The notes beneath the pieces were generated by a model that saw nothing but the letters and a program-made list of their open reading frames with translations, was not told the DNA's origin and did no database searches. Shown here in pieces: positions 26,568 through 35,317 of a stretch of 64,000 bases of DNA (positions within the stretch are counted from its first letter, which is position 1; each line of letters begins with the position of its first letter). A program made the translations under genes and the position numbers. The stretch is from Pseudotabrizicola alkalilacus (lineage in GTDB: Bacteria; Pseudomonadota; Alphaproteobacteria; Rhodobacterales; Rhodobacteraceae). The stretch lies in contig NZ_QWEY01000001.1 of the NCBI RefSeq assembly GCF_003443995.1, forward strand, positions 744,001-808,000. Reading direction: 5' to 3'.

Positions 26568-29089
26568 CTCCTTGTTGCGTTCGGGCCTTTGTACGGGCGG
26601 TTTTCGTTGCGCTCTTGCTTGGGGTGTTGCCTGCTCTGGCCTTGGCCCAACAGGGGGGGCAGCCTCCGGGTGGTGCGAACGGGCAAACTGCCCCGGTCGC
26701 GTCTGAGCTGGACTATGCCGCCTGGGAGGCTGTGGCCGAGCAAGCCGAGACCGCTTTGGGCGATGCAAATTCCACCGCTGACGGGCTGGATGAGCTGCGT
26801 GCGCAACTGGTGGGCTGGCGTGAGGCGCTGTTGCTGGCGCAAAACACCAATTCCTCGCGCATCGCCACGCTGCGCCAGCAGATTGCGGCGCTTGGGCCTG
26901 CGCCTGCCGAGGGTCAGACCGAGGCCGAAGAGATTGCCGCGCGGCGTGCCGCGCTGACCGATCAGCTGGCGCGGTTGCAGGCTCCGGGTATTGCGGCGGA
27001 AGAAGCGTACCGGCGGGCAGACGGGTTGATTGCCGAGATCGACCGCACCCTGCGCGAGCGGCAGGCCGACGCGCTGTTGCAGCTTTATCCTTCACCGATC
27101 AATCCGGGCAACTGGCCCGGTGCTGTGCGGGCGCTCAGCGATGTTGTGGGGGGCATGTGGGCCGAGACGCGGCAGCGCTGGTCAACGCCCGCCGCGCATG
27201 AAACGCTGGTGAATAACGTCCCGGCCATTTTGCTTCTTCTGGCGTTCGCGCTTGGCCTGATCTGGCGCGGCAGGCCGCTGGTCGAGCGGCTGGTGGCAAA
27301 GATCAACAAGCGCTGGTCGGCGCGGGGCGTCCGTGTCGCGACGCTGGTGCTGTCGCTGGGGCAGATCGTGGTGCCGACAATCGGCGTGATTGCCCTGTCG
27401 CATGCGCTGAGTCTGTCGGGTATGTTCGGGATTGTCGGCACTGTGTTGCTGGACACGCTGCCGGTGGCGGGTCTGTTGCTGTTCAACTCGATCTGGCTTG
27501 GCGTGCAGCTGTTTCCGCGTGATCACGACTTTCTGCCCTTTCGGCTGAGCGTTGAAAGACGGGCCGAGGGCCGGTTCCTGACAGCGATGTACGGGGCCGT
27601 GCTTGCGGTTGACGCGCTGCGGCTGGCGGTCATGGACAATCAGGCACTGCCAGAGGCGGCGCGCGCTGTGCTGGCGTTTCCCACGATCATGCTTGCCGCC
27701 TTTCTGCTGGTGCGGGTCGGACGGCTGATGCAGCGGACCGTTGCCGTTGACAGTACCGCAGATGACGAAGTTGGGTTTCGCAATCGCATCGTGTCGCTGC
27801 TGGGACGGGGGGCCATTCTGATTGGCCTCCTGGCACCGGTTCTGGCGGCTATCGGCTATATACCTGCAGCAGGGGCCATGGTGTTTCCGGCGGCCACCTC
27901 GCTGGGCCTGATGGGCCTGCTGTATATCCTGCAGATTGTCGTGACCGACATCTATGCCGTGATCATCCGCAACGAGGACGGTGCGCGCAACGCACTGGTG
28001 CCGGTTCTGGTCGGGTTCGCGCTGGTGCTGGCAGCCCTGCCGGTGTTTGCGCTGATCTGGGGCGCACGGATTGCTGATATCACTGAACTCTGGACGCGGA
28101 TGCGTGAAGGCTTTTCGGTGGGTGAAACCCGGATTTCGCCAGCCAACTTTCTGTTCTTTGCGGTGTTGTTCGGTGTGGGCATCACGATCACCCGGCTGTT
28201 TCAGGGCGCGTTGCGCGGCACGGTCCTGCCGCGCACCAGTCTGGATCAGGGGGCGCGCAATGCGCTGGTGTCGGGCGTGGGTTATGTCGGGATTTTTCTG
28301 GCTGGGTTGATCGCGATCAACTCTGCCGGGATCGACCTGTCCGGGCTGGCCATCGTGGCAGGGGCGCTGTCGGTCGGTATCGGTTTTGGCTTGCAGAACA
28401 TCGTGTCTAACTTTGTCTCGGGCATCATACTGCTGATCGAGCGTCCGGTGAGTGAGGGCGACTGGATCGAGGTTGGCGGCATTCAGGGCAAGGTCAAGGC
28501 GATTTCGGTACGCTCGACCCGGATTGAAACCTTTGACCGGACCGATGTGATCGTGCCGAACACCGATCTGGTGGCCGGGCGGGTGACGAACTGGACCCGG
28601 TTCAATTTGACGGGACGGCTGATTGTGCCGGTGGGGGTCGCCTATGGGTCAGATACCCGCAAGGTTACGCGGATCTTGCAGGAAATCGCCGAAGCGCAGC
28701 CGCTGGCCATTCTGAACCCGCCGCCGATGGTGGTGTTCATGGCGTTTGGCGCGGACTCGATGGATTTCGAGATCCGGGTGATCCTGCGTGATGTGAATTT
28801 CTCGCTGTCCGTGCGCAGCGAGATCAACCACCAGATCGCCCAGCGGTTTGCTGAAGAGGGCATCGAGATTCCGTTTGCGCAATCGGATGTCACCGTGCGC
28901 AACGCCGCCGAAATTGCCGAGTTGTTGCGTATGCTGCCCGGTGCCGTGGCTGGGACGCCAATTCCCCCGGCTGTTGCCGATAAAGGGGCTGCGCGCGAGG
29001 CAAAGCCCGCAGGACCATTGCCGCGCGATCACTTTCCCGGCGCGGGCATCAGTGAGCCGGACACGGATTCTGGCAAGGGAGGGGATTAG
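26564..29089 (+). CDS. DUF3772 / MscS family mechanosensitive ion channel
   Basis: 841 aa large MscS-type channel that probably gates under membrane tension to release solutes in osmotic downshock. Signal peptide (VFVALLLGVLPALALAQ, about 11-27); periplasmic coiled-coil/DUF3772 region about 45-200; then about ten membrane segments from 225 to 650. The pore-lining helix and beta domain are in LAIVAGALSVGIGFGLQNIV near 595-615 and VSEGDWIEVGGIQGKVKAIS near 630-650. The start at 26564 sits in the ATGA overlap with cysK and gives the signal peptide; translational coupling to cysK is expected. Confidence 0.9.
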   Translation: MTPCCVRAFVRAVFVALLLGVLPALALAQQGGQPPGGANGQTAPVASELDYAAWEAVAEQAETALGDANSTADGLDELRAQLVGWREALLLAQNTNSSRIATLRQQIAALGPAPAEGQTEAEEIAARRAALTDQLARLQAPGIAAEEAYRRADGLIAEIDRTLRERQADALLQLYPSPINPGNWPGAVRALSDVVGGMWAETRQRWSTPAAHETLVNNVPAILLLLAFALGLIWRGRPLVERLVAKINKRWSARGVRVATLVLSLGQIVVPTIGVIALSHALSLSGMFGIVGTVLLDTLPVAGLLLFNSIWLGVQLFPRDHDFLPFRLSVERRAEGRFLTAMYGAVLAVDALRLAVMDNQALPEAARAVLAFPTIMLAAFLLVRVGRLMQRTVAVDSTADDEVGFRNRIVSLLGRGAILIGLLAPVLAAIGYIPAAGAMVFPAATSLGLMGLLYILQIVVTDIYAVIIRNEDGARNALVPVLVGFALVLAALPVFALIWGARIADITELWTRMREGFSVGETRISPANFLFFAVLFGVGITITRLFQGALRGTVLPRTSLDQGARNALVSGVGYVGIFLAGLIAINSAGIDLSGLAIVAGALSVGIGFGLQNIVSNFVSGIILLIERPVSEGDWIEVGGIQGKVKAISVRSTRIETFDRTDVIVPNTDLVAGRVTNWTRFNLTGRLIVPVGVAYGSDTRKVTRILQEIAEAQPLAILNPPPMVVFMAFGADSMDFEIRVILRDVNFSLSVRSEINHQIAQRFAEEGIEIPFAQSDVTVRNAAEIAELLRMLPGAVAGTPIPPAVADKGAAREAKPAGPLPRDHFPGAGISEPDTDSGKGGD

Positions 29090-29092
29090 ACG

Positions 29093-29812
29093 GTGACCGA
29101 GCTTTTGTTCCGTGAAGACGCATACCTTCAGCAGATCAACTCTGTGGTGACCGGCCACACGCCCGAGGGCGGCATTCTGATCGACCGCTCGGTGTTTTAC
29201 CCGACCGGCGGCGGGCAGCCCGGTGATAACGGCTGGGTTGAATGGTCCGGAGGCCGGTTGACCATAGCAACCGCCGTCAAGGTCGAGGGCGGGCAGGTGG
29301 CGCTGGTGCCAGCCGAGCCGCTGGCGATGCCGCCGGTCGGCACCACCTTGACCCAACGGCTGGACTGGGGGCGCAGGCACCGTCACATGCGGATGCACAC
29401 CGCGCTGCACCTGCTGTCGGTCGTGATCCCGCTGCCGGTGACCGGGGGACAGATCGGGTCTGACCGGGGGCGTCTGGATTTTGACATGCCCGAACCTCCC
29501 GCTGATATGGACCTGCTGGACCGGGCGCTGAATGCCCTGATCGGTCGCGATCTGCCGGTCAGCGATGACTGGATCACGGATGAGGCGCTGATGGCCAATC
29601 CGGGGCTGGTCAAGACCATGTCGGTGATGCCGCCCATGGGGCAGGGCAGGGTGCGGCTGGTGCGGATCGGACAGGGTGCGGATCAGGTGGATCTGCAACC
29701 TTGTGGTGGAACCCATGTGGCCCGCACCGGCGAGGTCGGGCGGGTCGCGATTGCCAAGATCGAAAAGAAGGGGCGCCAGAACCGTCGCGTCACCCTGACG
29801 CTCAGCGGCTGA
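29093..29812 (+). CDS. Alanyl-tRNA editing protein AlaX family
   Basis: 239 aa freestanding editing domain related to AlaRS/ThrRS second domain; it hydrolyses Ser-tRNA(Ala) or Gly-tRNA(Ala). The zinc site is visible as HTALH (H-x3-H, near 99-103) and CGGTH (C-x3-H, near 203-207). The N-terminal half has DRSVFYPTGGGQPGDNGWVE, typical of AlaX-M. GTG start with GGGAGGGGA upstream, 3 bp after the channel gene, so it belongs to the cysK-channel operon. Confidence 0.9.
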   Translation: MTELLFREDAYLQQINSVVTGHTPEGGILIDRSVFYPTGGGQPGDNGWVEWSGGRLTIATAVKVEGGQVALVPAEPLAMPPVGTTLTQRLDWGRRHRHMRMHTALHLLSVVIPLPVTGGQIGSDRGRLDFDMPEPPADMDLLDRALNALIGRDLPVSDDWITDEALMANPGLVKTMSVMPPMGQGRVRLVRIGQGADQVDLQPCGGTHVARTGEVGRVAIAKIEKKGRQNRRVTLTLSG

Positions 29813-29837
29813 CAGCCTGTGCCACAGCCGGTCTGTC

Positions 29838-30635
29838 TTACAGCCGGTCCGGCACCCGCTCCAGCGCGGTGCGGACATAGGGGAGCAGCGTGTCCAGCGC
29901 TTGTGTCCCGCAGCCTCGCGCCGCTTCCAGCCGGACACTGCATGTGTCCGCCAGCCGTTGCATCACAATCGCTGTCAGGCGGTTTGCTTCGGACAGGCGG
30001 CGGCGGGTGATGAAAGAGATACCGCTGAAATAATCGGGCAGCGCATCCAGACCGTATTCAAAGTAAGTCACATTCATTTGGTCATTGTAGGGCGTACGCG
30101 ACATCAGCGCAAAACCGTCAAACTGCTGGATCAATTGACCGTCATAGCAGCTTGACCGGGCGTACCGCTTTGTGCCGGGGCGGATAGCAACATCGTGGAT
30201 GTCATAGCCCTTCCACAGCTTTTCCCCGGCCTTGCTGTAGATCAGCGCCATGCCGCAATAGGCCAGCTCGGGTTGCCGGAATGATCTGCGCCAGTAGCGA
30301 TAGATGCCATCGGGCAACAGGTAGTGATCAAAAGGACGTTGCGTGTCGATCACCAGACGCCCGGCCGGGGCCGTTTCGGCTGGCTTGGGTGCCGGAGAAT
30401 CGGAAAGCCGGTGGAGCAGGATATTCGCATCCACGCCAAAGTGACTGCAAATCCGGAACAGCACATCTGGCCGGGGAAAGGCCGTTCCGGTCAGGTAGCG
30501 GTTGAACTGGGTTCGGTTCACCCCGATCTTGCGGCACAATTCGCTGACCGAGGGTGTATCGCTGCACAACTGGCGCAGGTTGTCGCCCAGGATCATCCGC
30601 AGATCTGCGGGATTCGGTGAGGAAGATCTTGTCAT
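29838..30635 (-). CDS. XRE-like helix-turn-helix transcriptional regulator
   Basis: 265 aa. The N-terminal HTH (about 12-70) has SVSELCRKIGVNRTQFNRYLTG followed by FPRPDVLFRICSHFGVDANIL, typical of XRE/Cro-type regulators. The remaining 170 residues are not a recognised ligand domain (YRYWRRSFRQPELAYCGMAL...). It converges on the AlaX gene. Similar HTH proteins are common in Rhodobacterales; the target is unknown. Confidence 0.8.
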   Translation of the reverse strand: MTRSSSPNPADLRMILGDNLRQLCSDTPSVSELCRKIGVNRTQFNRYLTGTAFPRPDVLFRICSHFGVDANILLHRLSDSPAPKPAETAPAGRLVIDTQRPFDHYLLPDGIYRYWRRSFRQPELAYCGMALIYSKAGEKLWKGYDIHDVAIRPGTKRYARSSCYDGQLIQQFDGFALMSRTPYNDQMNVTYFEYGLDALPDYFSGISFITRRRLSEANRLTAIVMQRLADTCSVRLEAARGCGTQALDTLLPYVRTALERVPDRL

Positions 30636-30843
30636 CGTCTTGTTCGTGCCCGCACCTATTCCTGCGCGTTTTCAACTGCGCTCTCTATCATTTGGTGCTG
30701 ATAAGCGTCAAGGTCTGGTGGCGCTGACGCTGATTGGCGTCAGGTCTGACACAGAACACCGATTGTTTGCCTCTGGCGTTGCGCCCTAAATTTTGTCATG
30801 GGGCGCGCGCTGGGGGCGTCGCCCGGCAGAAGGAGGCGGCCCG

Positions 30844-31152
30844 ATGACAATGCACGGAGTGGTGATCTGGTATTCACGTCAGGAGTTTCGCGCCATCATC
30901 TGGTGCGAAGACTCAAAAGAACTGGGTATTGCCAGCGGGCCAACGGCATGGCGCAATCCGATGGTCAGTGTGGCAATCGGTGATGTGGTCGCCTTTCGCG
31001 CGGAAATGCGCGGGAGTGACCGCCGGTGCCGGGATATTCAGGTTGTCGAGGGCCAGGCCGCCCCGACACTCCCCGCCGCGATGCGGGCCAAAGCACAAAC
31101 TCCCGCTGTTTCCCGAATTCCCCTCTTGCATCTTTGTTCAAGTCGCGATTAA
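30844..31152 (+). CDS. Small conserved-looking protein, possibly OB/cold-shock-like
   Basis: 102 aa with AGGAGG at 30829-30834. The sequence (MHGVVIWYSRQEFRAIIWCE, later VAIGDVVAFRAEMRGSDRRC) has the beta-rich rhythm of a CSD-like or OB fold, but no RNP motif is present. It ends 11 bp before the tRNA-Ser gene. Function unknown; the OB idea is an inference. Confidence 0.6.
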   Translation: MTMHGVVIWYSRQEFRAIIWCEDSKELGIASGPTAWRNPMVSVAIGDVVAFRAEMRGSDRRCRDIQVVEGQAAPTLPAAMRAKAQTPAVSRIPLLHLCSSRD

Positions 31153-31163
31153 GAGGCCGCCAC

Positions 31164-31253
31164 GGACAGTTGGCCGAGTGGTCGAAGGCGCACGCCTGGA
31201 AAGTGTGTAGGCGGGGAACCGTCTCGAGGGTTCGAATCCCTCACTGTCCGCCA
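31164..31253 (+). tRNA. tRNA-Ser(GGA), satellite integration site
   Basis: 90 nt including encoded CCA. Acceptor stem GGACAGT/ACTGTCC, discriminator G, anticodon GGA in the loop CTGGAAA, long variable arm and GGTTCGAATCC T-arm are all visible. The 3' end forms the left attachment site of the integrated element. Confidence 0.95.
31240..31253. other. attL of the integrated element
   Basis: CTCACTGTCCGCCA, the last 14 bases of tRNA-Ser(GGA), recurs exactly at 41552-41565. The pair bounds 10.3 kb containing a tyrosine integrase. Confidence 0.9.
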
Positions 31254-31312
31254 TTTACCTCTACTAAGTTGTTGTAAATAAACGATAATATCAGGGATCG
31301 CCTTTAGCCGTA

Positions 31313-31332
31313 CACACATTGTACACAGTGTG
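31313..31332. repeat. Inverted repeat near attL
   Basis: CACACATTGTACACAGTGTG forms an interrupted palindrome (CACA..TGTACA..TGTG) 60 bp inside attL. It could be an accessory protein-binding site; no function is shown. Confidence 0.4.
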
Positions 31333-31345
31333 CTTTTCGAGTGCC

Positions 31346-31573
31346 TTATTCATGCGACGTGGTTCGCAACCCTAGCGGCGCGTTCTGCAACTTCTGGACG
31401 GCGACCTTCATAAGAGGCCTTAACCGCTCAAGATTCTCCTGCAAGGCATTGATTTGATCGTCGACCTCTCTATCACTCATACACTGGGAACATATCGGTT
31501 CTCTGGTGATGATGATGCCAACGCCGCCACTGCCATTTTCGATGTCAAAGGGAGCCGAATATGCCTTGGGCAT
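31346..31573 (-). CDS. Small hypothetical satellite protein
   Basis: 75 aa, start MPKAYSAPFDIENG with AGGAG upstream. Two cysteines form CSQC near residue 26; the C-terminal half is helical (VDDQINALQENLERLRPLMK) and may form a coiled coil. It is the last gene of the element, next to attL. Not recognised. Confidence 0.55.
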   Translation of the reverse strand: MPKAYSAPFDIENGSGGVGIIITREPICSQCMSDREVDDQINALQENLERLRPLMKVAVQKLQNAPLGLRTTSHE

Positions 31574-31934
31574 GGGAATCTCCTGATCTGGTGAGATGCC
31601 GAATATAGCGTTTAGGTGCGAGTGAGTCAGCCAAAGAAACCAAGCCGGGCGTGGCGCTTCGCGCTCTGGCGAGGAAAGGCCCATATGCGCCAGAGGCGCT
31701 GGCAGGCCCCTCAGAGGCCCTTTGGGTTATCGGGCTAGGTCTGTGTGGCGGACAAGGCGAGTAAAGCCCTCTGGCGGCGCTCCTATGGCCTCCTTGGCGG
31801 GGCGGGGCAGTGCCCCGATGGTCCGGCGGGATCACGGCTGCGCCGTATGCGGGTTAACGCGGCTGCGGCGCTGTAGGCAAAGAGACAGGATAGTGGGAAT
31901 GCAGAAAGGCTGTTCAACGGTTCTGTTTTGGCAC

Positions 31935-31952
31935 GTGCCGCGAAGGCGGCAC
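31935..31952. terminator. Hairpin next to the iteron array
   Basis: GTGCCGC-GAAG-GCGGCAC, a perfect 7-bp stem with a tetraloop, followed on the plus strand by AGTTTTCAAATAGTTTT. It may be a terminator or part of an origin. The flanking gap 31574-32180 otherwise holds a pyrimidine-rich tract and the iteron array. Confidence 0.5.
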
Positions 31953-32023
31953 AGTTTTCAAATAGTTTTCCTTCTTGTTCTCCTTCTTATTCTCCTTGCT
32001 TCTTCTCTGTTGTTATCAGGCCC

Positions 32024-32143
32024 TATCAAACTCGATGGCACCCCCGTCGAGTTTGATACCACCCGCATCGAGTTTGATACCACCCCCGTCGAGTTTGATA
32101 CCACCCTCATCGAGTTTGATACCACCCTCCATCGAGTTTGATA
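32024..32143. repeat. Iteron-like array, five direct copies plus one inverted
   Basis: TCGAGTTTGATA occurs at 32047, 32068, 32089, 32110 and 32132, within near-identical units ending in CCACCC. The period is 21, 21, 21 and 22 bp, two helical turns. An inverted copy is at 32024-32035. A 50-nt pyrimidine-rich tract (31965-32016) lies alongside. Position just 3' of a winged-helix gene is typical of replication iterons or a partition/operator array. Confidence 0.75.
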
Positions 32144-32180
32144 CCACCCCCCCCTTCCGCATAAAGGCATGGTACATCGG

Positions 32181-32915
32181 TCACTCGTTCGCATCCGCCA
32201 AGTCAGAAGCCCTTTCCAGCAGCGAGTTGAACCCGTCCGCGAACGTCTTCATCCTGCCGGGGGTATTCTCCTGCCCAAAGGCACGCACCAGCGCGCGCAG
32301 ATCATCGTGGAAGGTGTTCACCAAGAGGACATGGGCGTTTGCCCAATGGTCGAGCAGGCTTTCATATTCCGCCGCCTTCGCCCCCTCGCACTGTGCCTTG
32401 ATGCACTTTTTATCCCATGGCAAAGTGACTTGCCTGCACAGCCGAAACAGGTCCGCCGATGGTCGGTAATGAGGCACGTTGTTCAGAGCGTAGTCATAGA
32501 CTTGATGGATCAATCCACGCCGCTCAAGTTCTCTTATAGCGCGCTGCACAGATTGCTCAGACACACACGTGAGGCGTGACACTTCCGCATGTGTTGCCCA
32601 AACCCAGCGATGCCCTCTAAAGTCTGCGGACATTCCTGATGCACGTTTGCGGTGCTGTGCTACGCGAAAGCGAAACATCAGGTAGCGTAGGACTTCCCGG
32701 CCCGCGTAGTCAGTTTGTCTTTTGCCAGCGCTGTGCAGAAGCCATGAAATGATCTGGTCCCTGAATTGATCATCAGCCCAGCAAAAGGCAAAAGGGCTAC
32801 CATAGGTATTCTGATCATCATCTTTGGGCCAGTCCGATTCAGTTGCTTTTAAAATGCCAGCATAGAAGGCGGTAAGCGGGTTGATCTTTCTGTTTGTTGG
32901 CGCTACGTTTGTCAT
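32181..32915 (-). CDS. Winged-helix protein, probable replication initiator of the satellite
   Basis: 244 aa. The central region (about 110-150) has a winged HTH: WATHAEVSRLTCVSEQSVQR followed by AIRELERRGLIHQVYDY. The N-terminal part (NPLTAFYAGILKATESDWPK) and C-terminal part are unrecognised. It ends 38 bp from the 21-bp iteron array, so a role in binding those repeats and starting replication is a natural inference, though a regulator is equally possible. The start at 32915 is favoured over a further upstream start that would overlap the preceding gene. Confidence 0.6.
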   Translation of the reverse strand: MTNVAPTNRKINPLTAFYAGILKATESDWPKDDDQNTYGSPFAFCWADDQFRDQIISWLLHSAGKRQTDYAGREVLRYLMFRFRVAQHRKRASGMSADFRGHRWVWATHAEVSRLTCVSEQSVQRAIRELERRGLIHQVYDYALNNVPHYRPSADLFRLCRQVTLPWDKKCIKAQCEGAKAAEYESLLDHWANAHVLLVNTFHDDLRALVRAFGQENTPGRMKTFADGFNSLLERASDLADANE

Positions 32916-32988
32916 ATTGTTTTCCACGTATGATTGCCCCGCCCGGTTTTGCCCACCGGGCGGGTTCCTTTTTATCGCGCCCGGTGCG

Positions 32989-33372
32989 TCATTGATTGCG
33001 GCGCATTCTTTTGCGGACTGGCGGGGGAGCAAATTCGGCAGGGCTCTCCGCTTCAACCTTTGCGCCAAGTGCCTCTAAAGCCTCCACGTTCAAAAGGTAG
33101 TAGGCAGGAAACTTCCCCTTGCGCTCACGGACTCTTTTGATCAGTCCGAGACGGACCATATTTCGAATTGCCGTGCCGATAGGTGGCAATGTGAGGCCGG
33201 TCACATTTGCGACGGATGAAGCGGTCGCTGTAAAGGGTTTGCCGCAGCTGCCATATGCCATGCCAATAAGACAGATCATCACGGCCTTTTCGGAAGGGGT
33301 CAGATAGCGACAAGCACCATGTAGCGCCGAAAATGCGCGTGGTGGCGGCTCCGCAAAAATATCAATGTACAT
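32989..33372 (-). CDS. Winged-helix DNA-binding protein (MarR/HTH-like)
   Basis: 127 aa. HTH region LTPSEKAVMICLIGMAYGSC, then TATASSVANVTGLTLPPIGT and AIRNMVRLGLIKRVRERKGK (about 25-85), the typical wing pattern of replication or regulatory proteins of phages. The C-terminus is basic (RKRMRRNQ). GGAG lies 8-9 bp before the ATG at 33372; an ATG at 33387 is the alternative. Likely acts with the next gene in satellite replication or regulation. Confidence 0.6.
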   Translation of the reverse strand: MYIDIFAEPPPRAFSALHGACRYLTPSEKAVMICLIGMAYGSCGKPFTATASSVANVTGLTLPPIGTAIRNMVRLGLIKRVRERKGKFPAYYLLNVEALEALGAKVEAESPAEFAPPPVRKRMRRNQ

Positions 33373-33460
33373 CGTGCTAAACTCCATGTTTCGACAGGAG
33401 TTGAAGCTACGTGGTAAACGGCGTTTGGTAAACGCGGGTCACAATAGGTGTTGGAATATA

Positions 33461-33901
33461 CTACAAACGCTTGGAACGCCTGCGAACTCGCACAGGTATA
33501 TCACCAAGCGCACCGGGTTCGTTCAACAGCCCGGCCTCTTGCAAGCTGGCGTTTAATATCAGCGCGGGCGGTATATCGTAGCCCTTGGCCACCTTGAACA
33601 GGTGTGAAACAGTCGGGTTTCTAATGCGGTTCTTTTCTGTCGGCTCTTCCAAAGAAAGCAGCACGACGCGGCTTGGTCCACCGCGACGATTGACGTCTGA
33701 CTTTGTATAGCCAGTGATTTTCCGCGAATTTTTCAACAAGCGCGATAGCGGCCAGTCCTGTAGGCGTGTTTCCTGCCGGTCATCCAGAAGTTTTGAGACC
33801 TCTTCACCGATGCCATAGGCTTGCGCCAGCCCAGTAAGAATCTGGCGCATTGCGCACTGGTGCTTTATGCCCAGAGGAATATACCTGTCTTTCTTGGCCA
33901 T
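33461..33901 (-). CDS. Hypothetical satellite protein with XRE-like segment
   Basis: 146 aa. SRLLKNSRKITGYTKSDVNRR near 53 and NPTVSHLFKVAKGYDIPPAL near 95-115 resemble the helix-turn-helix repression fold of XRE/Cro proteins. The start codon abuts the stop of the upstream gene (TGATG), so translation is coupled. It could be a repressor or transcription regulator. Not confidently assigned. Confidence 0.55.
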   Translation of the reverse strand: MAKKDRYIPLGIKHQCAMRQILTGLAQAYGIGEEVSKLLDDRQETRLQDWPLSRLLKNSRKITGYTKSDVNRRGGPSRVVLLSLEEPTEKNRIRNPTVSHLFKVAKGYDIPPALILNASLQEAGLLNEPGALGDIPVRVRRRSKRL

Positions 33902-34278
33902 CAGGGTGCCGCATTGCGGATAATCGGCAGATGATCAGCCATGCCGGTTTCCCAGCGTCTGACGATGATCTTATGCGAAACCCCCAGCGCGTCCGCGCCG
34001 GTGCCCTCCACCACCGAAAGCCATTGCCCATCATCGGCCAAGATCAAGTCAGGCAGCGCCTTGAAAGGGACAAGCAGTGTCACCACGCCTTCCCTATAGT
34101 CGGGACCGTCCACCTCTCGGAAATGTAACGTCCCCTTGACTGTATCCACCCAGTCAAAGGTGCCAGCTAGGGGGCGGTTGTGCGGCCCGCCGGTTGCCAG
34201 CCTGAACAGTTGGAACGAACGGAAAAGCGGACTATGCCGTGATGCGCGACGAAATGCCTCATTGACATGGTTATTCAT
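33901..34278 (-). CDS. Hypothetical satellite protein after the portal gene
   Basis: 125 aa, overlapping the portal gene by 8 bp. GTFDWVDTVKGTLHFREVDG and EGVVTLLVPFKALPDLILAD suggest a beta-rich small phage protein, possibly a head completion or adaptor factor, but no family is recognised. Position and coupling place it in the head operon. Confidence 0.5.
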   Translation of the reverse strand: MNNHVNEAFRRASRHSPLFRSFQLFRLATGGPHNRPLAGTFDWVDTVKGTLHFREVDGPDYREGVVTLLVPFKALPDLILADDGQWLSVVEGTGADALGVSHKIIVRRWETGMADHLPIIRNAAP

Positions 34279-35317
34279 AGGCTCCCCCGTCAGCTTTCCC
34301 CCAACCTACAAGCTGCATCGCTTGGTCAAGAGGCACGCCTGCACCTACCAGCGTGCCGACAGCCCGCGCCCGGCCAGCCACGTCTGCCGAAAGCATGGAA
34401 CGGGTGCTAAGGGACATGACGCCGATCTTGGACAACTCAGGAAGCAGTGTGCGGGCGAGGGGTTCAACCGTCTGCAAACAGAACAGCCGGTAAGCTTCGC
34501 GCATCGCGCCCGCGTTCCCGCTGGGGGTCAGCAGCGCAGGCGGGATGCCCGCCGCCGCAAGCAAGCGGTTGTGCAACTGGTCCACAGTCGGGTTCAGGTC
34601 CGCTTGTTCAAGGTCTGGCGTAAGTTCCACCCGGCGAAACTCTGACGCACGGTTAGAGCCGGTGGAGGTGGCGAAGTCTGCTTTGCTCCTTATGGTGGCC
34701 AGCATGCCCCCGCCCTTGAGGCCCCGGATAGCCGCGTTTTGCTGTTCTTCCGGCACAGCGTCCGGGAACGGCAGAACCCCCCTCCCAACCCAGTCCACAG
34801 CGCCCGCCACGGCCCGCTCAATATCCGCCATGAGGCGGGGACTGCCGCCCATCATCTGAAAGGGGGGCCGCCCCTGCCACGGCGCATTTGCCGGGCTGTT
34901 GATGGTCAGCATGAGCACCTCACCCGCCAAGGCTCGGATGGTCTCCGTCTGGTGCGGGTGCGCGATGTGGAGGTGGAAGCGCCCGCCCGCAAACTGATCC
35001 CAGTAGGCCACCCGGTGCAGCGACAGGTCAGACCCTTCTACCCGGATGTGGAAGCAACTTTGGCCACGCAGGCAGAGGTCCAGACCGATTGCCGCAAGGT
35101 GCGCGGCAGTGAGCGGGTTCGGGTCCGGATTTGCATCGAGCATTGCAAAGGCACGAGACCAAGTGCCCGCAATCGTCGCCACCGTAGCCGACAAAGGCAC
35201 AGCACCGTCAGACAGGACACCAGCCCGCCGCCCGGCCAAGTGCTCTGCCGTGACAGAGGGGAAGGCGGCGCGCTGTTCCCGTTCGGTTTCGCGCCGGGGA
35301 AATGGCCAGAGTTTCAC
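34271..35317 (-). CDS. Phage portal protein (HK97 type)
   Basis: 348 aa. Forms the dodecameric DNA gateway of the capsid. Seen: an N-terminal region typical of the family (MKLWPFPRRETE..., VATIAGTWSRAFAMLD), QADLNPTVDQLHNRLLAAAGIPPALL near 235-260, and CLQTVEPLARTLLPELSKIG near 280. It is slightly shorter than HK97 portal. The start overlaps the connector stop by 4 bp. In HK97-like phages portal precedes protease and capsid; here the order is capsid, protease, connector, portal. Confidence 0.85.
   Translation of the reverse strand: MKLWPFPRRETEREQRAAFPSVTAEHLAGRRAGVLSDGAVPLSATVATIAGTWSRAFAMLDANPDPNPLTAAHLAAIGLDLCLRGQSCFHIRVEGSDLSLHRVAYWDQFAGGRFHLHIAHPHQTETIRALAGEVLMLTINSPANAPWQGRPPFQMMGGSPRLMADIERAVAGAVDWVGRGVLPFPDAVPEEQQNAAIRGLKGGGMLATIRSKADFATSTGSNRASEFRRVELTPDLEQADLNPTVDQLHNRLLAAAGIPPALLTPSGNAGAMREAYRLFCLQTVEPLARTLLPELSKIGVMSLSTRSMLSADVAGRARAVGTLVGAGVPLDQAMQLVGWGKADGGAYE

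Noticed and set aside
31899-32141. Coding frame across the iterons (heptads such as VEFDTTP behind a hydrophobic stretch)
   Set aside because: Heptad repetition is a direct result of the 21-bp DNA period, and the hydrophobic part is translated from the pyrimidine-rich tract. No ribosome site was seen. A small membrane protein cannot be fully excluded.
32024-32143. CRISPR array
   Set aside because: The repeat period is 21-22 bp with only about 3 variable bases between units; there are no spacers and no cas genes.
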